In this document: in pieces, positions 32,343 to 37,200 of the stretch | Layout of the letters: each line of letters starts with the position of its first letter | Numbering within the stretch: the stretch's first letter is position 1 | DNA from: Nocardia carnea | Lineage (GTDB): Bacteria; Actinomycetota; Actinomycetes; Mycobacteriales; Mycobacteriaceae | DNA: 37,200 bases | Direction: 5' to 3' | Assembly: GCF_029868855.1 (NCBI RefSeq) | Contig: NZ_JARWOV010000136.1 | Span: 1 to 37,200 of the forward strand | The notes under the pieces: model-generated | What the model was told of the DNA's origin: nothing | Database searches by the model: none | The model's input: the letters and a program-made list of their open reading frames with translations, nothing else | Position numbers and translations under genes: made by a program

Positions 32343-33107
32343 ATGTTGCACGACGAAGGTGGGTCCGGGGTTCCGATACTGCTGCTGCACGGGCTGATGG
32401 GCAGCGCCCGGACCTGGGCGGATCAGCTCGACTGGCTGCGCGGCCACGGTCATGTGTACACCTTCGACGCGGCGGGGCACGGCCGGGCCGCTCCGGCCGA
32501 ATTGACGACCGACGCGTTCGTCTCGGATCTGGCGGCGGCGACCACCGGGATCGGTAAGCCGATGGTGGTCATCGGTCATTCCATGGGCGCCCTGCACGGG
32601 TGGGTTTTCGCGGCCGAGTATCCGGAGCGGGTGCGGGCGCTGGTGGTCGAGGATATGGCCGCCGATTTCACCGGCCGCACCGCCGCGCACTGGGCGGCCA
32701 TGGTCGAGGCCTGGCCGCAGCCGTTCGCCGACGAGGCGACCTTACTGGAGTTCTTCGGCCCGGTCGCGGGGCGCTATTTCGAACGTTCCTTCCGGCGAAC
32801 CCCGGACGGCTACCGGCTGCACGGAGATATCGCCACCTTCCGCGATATCTCCGAGGAATGGGGTATCCGTGCGTTCTGGCCGCAGTGGCGACAGGTGCGC
32901 GTGCCCACCCTGCTCATCGAGGGCGAGTACACCATCACTCCACCGGGTCAGATGCGCCGGATGGCCGACCTCCATCCGGACGCCGAACATATCGTGATTC
33001 CCGAGGCGGGCCATCTGGTGCACGACGACCAGCCCGGCCGTTACCGCGCCGCGGTCCAGCGATTCCTCACCCGGGTGCTCGCCGCGGAGACCTCATCGGA
33101 CCCCTGA
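32343..33107 (+). CDS. Alpha/beta hydrolase (Rv3591c type)
   Basis: A 254-aa alpha/beta-hydrolase. The oxyanion HG motif LLLHGLMGSARTW is at about 14-26 and the nucleophile elbow GHSMGAL at about 79-85, giving Ser81. An acidic residue lies in LLIEGEYTI, and the catalytic His is in PEAGHLVHDD near residue 220. A cap domain lies between about 115 and 190. The substrate is unknown. Its position divergent from mhuD matches M. tuberculosis Rv3591c. It is convergent with mutY. Confidence 0.92.
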   Translation: MLHDEGGSGVPILLLHGLMGSARTWADQLDWLRGHGHVYTFDAAGHGRAAPAELTTDAFVSDLAAATTGIGKPMVVIGHSMGALHGWVFAAEYPERVRALVVEDMAADFTGRTAAHWAAMVEAWPQPFADEATLLEFFGPVAGRYFERSFRRTPDGYRLHGDIATFRDISEEWGIRAFWPQWRQVRVPTLLIEGEYTITPPGQMRRMADLHPDAEHIVIPEAGHLVHDDQPGRYRAAVQRFLTRVLAAETSSDP

Positions 33108-33118
33108 TCGTTCCGTCT

Positions 33119-33150
33119 GCGCACGCCGACGGGCGAAGCTGCCCGTGCGC
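33119..33150. terminator. Bulged hairpin between hydrolase and mutY
   Basis: GCGCAC (33119-33124) pairs with GTGCGC (33145-33150), and GGGC (33131-33134) with GCCC (33141-33144). There is a six-base bulge on the left. It lies between convergent genes. Confidence 0.45.
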
Positions 33151-33174
33151 GGTGATTCCGATGCCGTGCCGGTC

Positions 33175-34107
33175 TCAGCCCTCGCCCGCCAGCGCGAACC
33201 GGCCGTCCCGGGTTTGTTCGATCAGACCGTCCACCAGGAGTGAATCCAGCGCGCGGTCGCGCTGCCCGGGATCGCGGGTCCAGGCCAGGTCCAGGCGGAT
33301 GCGGTCGACCGGTTCGGCGGCCGCGCGCAGCACATCCAGTAGCCGGCCGCGGGCCTGCCGGTCGGTGCCCTCGTACTTCTGGGTCCGGCGCGTCGATTCC
33401 TGGCGCGGTCGGCCCGCCGTCACCCAGGCGCAGCGGGGCAGCGGGCAGCGGGTGCAGTCGGGCGTGCGGGCGGTGCATACCGTCGCCCCGAGTTCCATCA
33501 GGGCCGCGGAGAAGATCGCCGCCCGGTCCACCCGGGTGGGTAGCAGTGCCTCGGTTTCGCGCAGATCCCGCGAGGCCGGATTGCCGGCCTCGCCGCGGCC
33601 GTGTACGGCCCGGGCGACCACTCGGCGAACATTGGTATCCACCACCGGAACTCGTTGTCCGTAGGCGAAACAGGCGACTGCCCGCGCGGTGTAGTCGCCG
33701 ATACCGGGCAAGCCGAGCAGTACCTCGACATCATCGGGCACCTCGTCCCCGTGCTCGGCCGCCAGGACCTGTGCGCATTCGTGCAGTCGCAGGGCGCGCC
33801 GGGGATAACCGAGTTTGCCCCAGGCGCGCAGCACCTCACCGGCGCTCGCTGCCGCCATGGCGGAAGGCACCGGCCAGCGCGCCACCCATTCCCGCCAGAT
33901 CGGTTCCACCCGCGCTACCGGGGTCTGCTGCAGCATGATCTCGCTCATCAAAATCTGCCAGGCGGTCACGCCGGGCCGGCGCCAGGGCAGGTCGCGGGCG
34001 GTGCGGGTGTACCAGTCGATCAGCGACTCGGAATCGAGCGGGGCCGCCTCGCCCGCAACGCCGCCGTCCGCTCTCGCCACCGGTCCGCCGACTGCTCCGC
34101 TGCTCAC
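33175..34107 (-). CDS. mutY: Adenine DNA glycosylase MutY
   Basis: It removes adenine mispaired with 8-oxoguanine. The 310-aa protein has the HhH-GPD fold: catalytic Glu in SEIMLQQTPVARVE, hairpin LLGLPGIGDYTARAVACFA and catalytic Asp in VVDTNVRR. The iron-sulfur cysteines are C-x6-C-x2-C-x4-C (CTARTPDCTRCPLPRC); the last spacing is one less than the classical 5, as I recall for mycobacterial MutY. A C-terminal MutT-like domain is short or lacking, as in other actinobacteria. The start is GTG 34107 with CGGAG eight bases upstream; GTG 34140 adds 11 residues but lacks a ribosome site. It is divergent from can. Confidence 0.95.
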   Translation of the reverse strand: MSSGAVGGPVARADGGVAGEAAPLDSESLIDWYTRTARDLPWRRPGVTAWQILMSEIMLQQTPVARVEPIWREWVARWPVPSAMAAASAGEVLRAWGKLGYPRRALRLHECAQVLAAEHGDEVPDDVEVLLGLPGIGDYTARAVACFAYGQRVPVVDTNVRRVVARAVHGRGEAGNPASRDLRETEALLPTRVDRAAIFSAALMELGATVCTARTPDCTRCPLPRCAWVTAGRPRQESTRRTQKYEGTDRQARGRLLDVLRAAAEPVDRIRLDLAWTRDPGQRDRALDSLLVDGLIEQTRDGRFALAGEG

Positions 34108-34204
34108 TTGAATCGCTCCGTTCTCACTGTGCAGTGCCACCGGCGGCGCGGCGACCGACGCCGTGCCGTAACAGGACCGAAGCCGGGGGCAATCTCGAAT
34201 CGTG

Positions 34205-34210
34205 CAGAAT
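34205..34210 (+). promoter_or_regulatory. -10 element of the carbonic anhydrase gene, leaderless
   Basis: CAGAAT, seven bases, then ATG 34218. The first position deviates from TANNNT. The start is otherwise supported by family length. Confidence 0.4.
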
Positions 34211-34217
34211 GGACACC

Positions 34218-34841
34218 ATGCCTCAGTCCAACCCGGTGAGTGCCTGGAAGTCGCTGCGCGAAGGTAATGAGCGCTTCATGAACGGCACATTGCAGCATCC
34301 TAACCAGGGTGCCGCCGATCGAGCCAAGCTCGTCGGTGGCCAGAGCCCGACGGCCGTCCTGTTCGGCTGCGGCGACTCCCGGGTGGCCGCGGAGTTGATC
34401 TTCGACCAGGGCCTCGGCGATATGTTCGTCGTGCGTACGGCCGGCCATGTCATCGACGCCTCGGTCCTGGGGTCCATCGAGTACGGAGTAGGTGTGCTGA
34501 ACACCCCGCTGATCGTGGTCCTCGGCCACGACAGCTGCGGTGCGGTGAAGGCGACCCTGGAAGCGCTGGACGGTGGCGCGGTACCGGGCGGATTCATCCG
34601 CAGCATCGTCGAGAAGGTCACCCCGTCCTTGCTGATCGGCCGTCGCGAGGGCTTGGAAACGGTGGACGAGCTCGAAGCCCGCCACGTGGTGGAAACCAGC
34701 CGGCTGCTCATGGAGCGGTCGAAGATCGTGTCCGAGCGGGTCGAGGCCGGCGAATGCGCCATCGCATGTGTCACCTACAAACTCGCCGAAGGCCGTGCTC
34801 AACTGCAAACCGTGGTCGGTGAGATCGGGGAGACCGTCTGA
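34218..34841 (+). CDS. Beta-carbonic anhydrase
   Basis: It interconverts CO2 and bicarbonate. The 207-aa protein has the zinc set Cys51, Asp53, His104 and Cys107 (FGCGDSRV, GHDSCGAV) and the Asp53-Arg55 dyad. FVVRTAGHVID and YGVGVLNTPLIVVLGH complete the family pattern. It equals M. tuberculosis CanB (Rv3588c) in length and place. An upstream extension of 28 open codons is not supported. A beta-type enzyme of this class can be pH-switched by Asp-zinc binding, which is family knowledge. Confidence 0.95.
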   Translation: MPQSNPVSAWKSLREGNERFMNGTLQHPNQGAADRAKLVGGQSPTAVLFGCGDSRVAAELIFDQGLGDMFVVRTAGHVIDASVLGSIEYGVGVLNTPLIVVLGHDSCGAVKATLEALDGGAVPGGFIRSIVEKVTPSLLIGRREGLETVDELEARHVVETSRLLMERSKIVSERVEAGECAIACVTYKLAEGRAQLQTVVGEIGETV

Positions 34842-34871
34842 CGTTGCGGGCGGATCTGCCGGCCGGAACCC

Positions 34872-34891
34872 CCGCCGCACGACCGCGGCGG
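34872..34891. terminator. Hairpin after the carbonic anhydrase gene
   Basis: CCGCCGC (34872-34878), six-base loop, GCGGCGG (34885-34891), 30 bases after the stop codon. No T-run follows, so termination is only possible. Confidence 0.4.
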
Positions 34892-34947
34892 CGGGCGCCC
34901 GACCAGCTTGCGGTGTGCCGTTGACCGCCACCACCGCCGAATGCGCT

Positions 34948-34953
34948 TACCGT
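34948..34953 (+). promoter_or_regulatory. -10 element of the Rv3587c-like gene, leaderless
   Basis: TACCGT, six bases, then GTG 34960. Confidence 0.5.
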
Positions 34954-34959
34954 TGACAC

Positions 34960-35631
34960 GTGTTGGAACCGACAGGACCGTTACCGCCGGAGATCTACTG
35001 GCGGCGTCGCGTTTTTGCCATCGGAGCGCTGGTGGTCGCGCTCGCGGTGGTGATCTGGCTGGTCGTGACCGTAACCCGGGGCGGAGGTTCGCCCGGCGCG
35101 AGCGGCCCCGCGACCTCGTCCACGGCGACCTCCGAAGCCGCGGCGAGTCCGGCGCCCTCGGCCACTTCGACCACCGCCACGAAGTCCGCCACTACCTCGG
35201 CCGCCGAATCGTCGCAGCCGGCGCCCTCCGCCTCCGGGGAATGCGCAGACCAATCGCTGGCCATCAAGGTTTCGGTGGCCCAGCCGACCTACCGGGTCGG
35301 GGAGGAACCGGTTTTCGGGATCGTGATCACGAATATTTCCGGTGAGCCCTGTACCCGCGATATGGGGTCGGGATTGCAGCGGGTCTCGGTGCAGACGCTG
35401 GACGGAGGACGCCAGTTGTGGGCCAGTACGGATTGCTACCCCGACGGTGAACCCGATCTGCGCACCCTCGACCGCGGCGAGCAGGCAGCGTTCACGGTGA
35501 CCTGGACCGGTACCACCTCGCAGCCGGAATGTGCGGGGGAGCGGGTGCCGGTCCCCAGCGGCGCCTACCACGTGGTGGCACAACTCGGAGCGGTCCGCAG
35601 CGCCCCGGAACCCTTCAACATCGCGGAATAG
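34960..35631 (+). CDS. Single-pass membrane protein, Rv3587c-like
   Basis: A 223-aa protein anchored by one N-terminal transmembrane helix (about 18-37) after a short positively charged RRR segment, so the rest is outside. Residues about 43-92 are a Ser/Thr/Ala/Pro-rich linker. From 93 on there is a beta-rich domain with four Cys (GECADQ, GEPCTRD, TDCYPD, QPECAGE) that can form two disulfides. No catalytic motif was seen. The position next to carbonic anhydrase matches Rv3587c. The start is GTG 34960, supported by the leaderless -10 box. The gene converges on radA after only 33 bp. Confidence 0.85.
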   Translation: MLEPTGPLPPEIYWRRRVFAIGALVVALAVVIWLVVTVTRGGGSPGASGPATSSTATSEAAASPAPSATSTTATKSATTSAAESSQPAPSASGECADQSLAIKVSVAQPTYRVGEEPVFGIVITNISGEPCTRDMGSGLQRVSVQTLDGGRQLWASTDCYPDGEPDLRTLDRGEQAAFTVTWTGTTSQPECAGERVPVPSGAYHVVAQLGAVRSAPEPFNIAE

Positions 35632-35664
35632 CGGCGTCCGGGCAGAGCTGTTCCGCTGCGCGGG

Positions 35665-37044
35665 TTACTTCTTGGAGAGGCCCGCGAGCCGTAGCGCGGC
35701 TCGCAGGCTGGAAGCCTCGTGCAGGGTCATACCCGTGTCCTTCGCGGCAACGCCCGGCGGCACCACCGCGTTCGTGAACCCGAGTCGTTCGGCTTCGGCC
35801 AACCGGCGGCCGGTGGCGGTGATCCGCCGGACCTCGCCGGCCAGCCCCACCTCACCGAGGATCACCCAGCCGGGTGGGAGCGCGGTATCGCGAGCGGCCC
35901 CGGCGATGGCCAGTGCGATGGCCAGATCCGCGGCGGGTTCGGTGAGCCGCATCCCGCCCACCGTCGCCGCGTAGACATCTTGTTTACCGACATAGAGGCC
36001 GCAGCGGCTCTGCAGGACGGCCAGCACCATGGCGACCCGGTTGTAGTCCAGTCCGCTGACCGCCCGGCGCGGCGCCGGCACCTGGGTATCCACCGTGAGC
36101 CCCTGGACCTCCCCGACCAGCGGGCGCTTCCCGTCCATCGCCACGGTGACCGCCGTACCGGGCACCGAATCGGTGCGGTGGTGCAGGAACAGGCCGGAAG
36201 GGTCTGTCACACAGGCGATTCCGTCGTCGTGTAGTTCGAAGCAACCCACTTCTTCGGCGCTGCCGAAGCGGTTCTTGATACCGCGCACCATCCGCAATGT
36301 CGAATTCTTGTCACCCTCGAACTGCAGCACCACATCGACCAGATGTTCCAGTGTGCGCGGACCTGCCACCGCCCCGTCCTTGGTGACGTGACCGACGAGC
36401 AGCACCGCGATACCGCTCGTCTTGGCCAGTGAGGTCAGTGCCGCGGTGACCGCCCGGACCTGGGTGACCCCGCCGATCACGCCGTCGCTGTCGGTGGCCA
36501 GCATGGTCTGCACCGAATCGACCACCAGCAGTGTGGGTTTCACCTGATCGACATGCCCGAGCAGAACCGACAGATCCGATTCGGCCGCCAGATACACCCG
36601 CTCGTGCACCGCCCCCGTGCGGTCCGCCCGCAGCCGCACCTGTCCCGCGGATTCTTCGGCGGTGACGTACAGGGCCCGTTCGTCGCGCTGTCGTGCCCAG
36701 CGATGCGCGACCTCGAGCAGCAGTGTCGATTTCCCGACCCCCGGCTCGCCGGACAGCAGCACCACCGACCCCGCGACGATACCGCCGCCGAGTACGCGGT
36801 CGAGTTCGGAAACCCCGGTCGCCCGCGCCGTCGTGGTCTGCGAGTCGATCCGTGAGATAGGCGCGGCAGCGGTACTCGGCAGCATTGCCTTACGCCCCGC
36901 CGGAACACCGGCGCCGGCCGCCGCGGGCAGCGCCTCGTCGACGGTGCCCCACGACCCGCAGGCCGGGCATTTACCGACCCATTTGGCAACCTCGTGCGCG
37001 CATTCCGAGCACCGATAGACGGCTTTGGTCTTGGTCACTGCCAC
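35665..37044 (-). CDS. radA: DNA repair protein RadA (Sms)
   Basis: A RecA-like ATPase that processes recombination intermediates. The 459-aa protein has an N-terminal zinc finger Cys12/Cys15/Cys26/Cys29 (RCSEC, GKCPAC). Walker A GEPGVGKS is at about 99-106, Walker B-like LLVVDSVQTM, and the RadA motif KNRFG. The C-terminal Lon-protease-like domain includes VGGMRLTEPAADLA and LGEVGLAGEVRR. The start is GTG 37044 with AAGGTG six bases upstream; GTG 37062 and GTG 37038 are in frame. In M. tuberculosis disA follows radA, but here the stop is 33 bp from a convergent gene. Confidence 0.96.
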   Translation of the reverse strand: MAVTKTKAVYRCSECAHEVAKWVGKCPACGSWGTVDEALPAAAGAGVPAGRKAMLPSTAAAPISRIDSQTTTARATGVSELDRVLGGGIVAGSVVLLSGEPGVGKSTLLLEVAHRWARQRDERALYVTAEESAGQVRLRADRTGAVHERVYLAAESDLSVLLGHVDQVKPTLLVVDSVQTMLATDSDGVIGGVTQVRAVTAALTSLAKTSGIAVLLVGHVTKDGAVAGPRTLEHLVDVVLQFEGDKNSTLRMVRGIKNRFGSAEEVGCFELHDDGIACVTDPSGLFLHHRTDSVPGTAVTVAMDGKRPLVGEVQGLTVDTQVPAPRRAVSGLDYNRVAMVLAVLQSRCGLYVGKQDVYAATVGGMRLTEPAADLAIALAIAGAARDTALPPGWVILGEVGLAGEVRRITATGRRLAEAERLGFTNAVVPPGVAAKDTGMTLHEASSLRAALRLAGLSKK

Positions 37045-37082
37045 AGCCCGCACCTTACGCACACCGACCGACAGCAGTGGAG

Positions 37083-37116
37083 GGCCGAAACCCGCGCCGC
37101 CGCAGGCGGCGCAGAG
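37083..37116. repeat. Short palindromic repeat, family B, copy 3
   Basis: GCGCCGCC-gca-GGCGGCGC (37094-37112), preceded by GGGCCGAAACCC, which matches the left flank of copy 1. It lies in the 75 bp between the lpqE-like stop and the radA start, and could also shape the mRNA there. Confidence 0.6.
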
Positions 37117-37119
37117 GAC

Positions 37120-37200
37120 TCAGTGCCCGCCGGCCGCCCCGGTGGTGCTCTTGGAGAGCTCGGGTTCGTGGCGGGGGGTCTCGATACCGGCGTCGACCGG
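37120..37200 (-). CDS. 3' end of an LpqE-like lipoprotein gene (partial)
   Basis: The last 26 codons run off the right edge. The peptide reads PVDAGIETPRHEPELSKS near its start and ends TTGAAGGH before TGA 37120-37122. The first part matches the C-terminal ISAGLATPHE of M. tuberculosis LpqE, whose gene precedes radA in that genome. The remainder is a Gly/Ser/Thr tail not present there. Identity rests on these few residues and on synteny. Confidence 0.5.
   Translation of the reverse strand, partial: PVDAGIETPRHEPELSKSTTGAAGGH

Noticed and set aside
1..37200. CRISPR arrays, tRNA or rRNA genes, transposases, prophage genes
   Set aside because: No regularly spaced repeats, cloverleaf-like conserved segments or transposase/integrase motifs were seen by eye. 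A dedicated tRNA and insertion-sequence search was not possible here.

Overview
The window is about 37 kb of GC-rich actinobacterial chromosome, most likely from Nocardia or a close relative in the Mycobacteriales. The evidence is the very high GC at third positions, actinobacterial markers (Lsr2, ClpC1, FtsH with a Pro/Gly/Tyr tail, DUF3180, DUF6779, MhuD), and a backbone order that follows the Mycobacterium tuberculosis Rv3625c-Rv3584 segment: tilS-hpt, ftsH-folE-folP-folB-folK-DUF3180-DUF6779, a Rossmann protein (Rv3603c type)-panC-panD-coaX, lysS-lsr2-clpC1, mhuD-hydrolase-mutY-can, an Rv3587c-type membrane protein, radA, and the 3' end of an lpqE-like lipoprotein gene. The genus is an inference; the gene order is recalled, not computed.

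Layout. 1-2040: tilS and hpt, preceded by a structured dispersed repeat. 2041-9489: an accessory block with a LysR regulator, an aldehyde dehydrogenase-SDR operon, DUF2277 and DUF1266 genes, a divergent NmrA-like reductase/Rrf2 regulator pair, and an unknown protein. 9819-15326: ftsH, then the folate operon, whose cistrons overlap by four bases. 15396-20198: a DUF6779 coiled-coil membrane protein, then the pantothenate/CoA cluster. In that cluster a 21-codon micro-ORF and a repeat-bearing 128-codon ORF sit in overlap-coupled positions between recognised genes. 20199-21485: a cysteine dioxygenase-rhodanese operon behind a probable leaderless cysteine-codon leader peptide and a chain of alternating complementary RNA segments. 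21682-27433: lysS, lsr2, an FHA-HTH protein and clpC1. 27578-31646: a second accessory block with VWA, DUF1877, an orphan histidine kinase, SRPBCC, OsmC and a small membrane protein. 31934-37200: mhuD and a divergent hydrolase, mutY and a divergent carbonic anhydrase, an Rv3587c-like anchored protein, radA and the lpqE tail.

The backbone supplies housekeeping functions: tRNA decoding and purine salvage, membrane and cytosolic AAA+ proteolysis, tetrahydrofolate and pantothenate/CoA synthesis, lysyl-tRNA synthesis, nucleoid silencing, oxidised-base repair and recombination. The accessory genes look like redox, sulfur and stress functions. No tRNA, rRNA, CRISPR array, phage or transposase gene was seen.

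The strongest non-routine signals are: (i) a possible cysteine attenuator upstream of the cysteine dioxygenase; (ii) a roughly 155-bp multi-hairpin repeat present twice, each time just upstream of a housekeeping gene, and in one case open in frame with TilS; (iii) the unexplained coupled small ORFs around panC; (iv) the absence of disA from its expected place beside radA; (v) about eleven genes with a -10 box 6-8 nt from the start codon, the leaderless arrangement.
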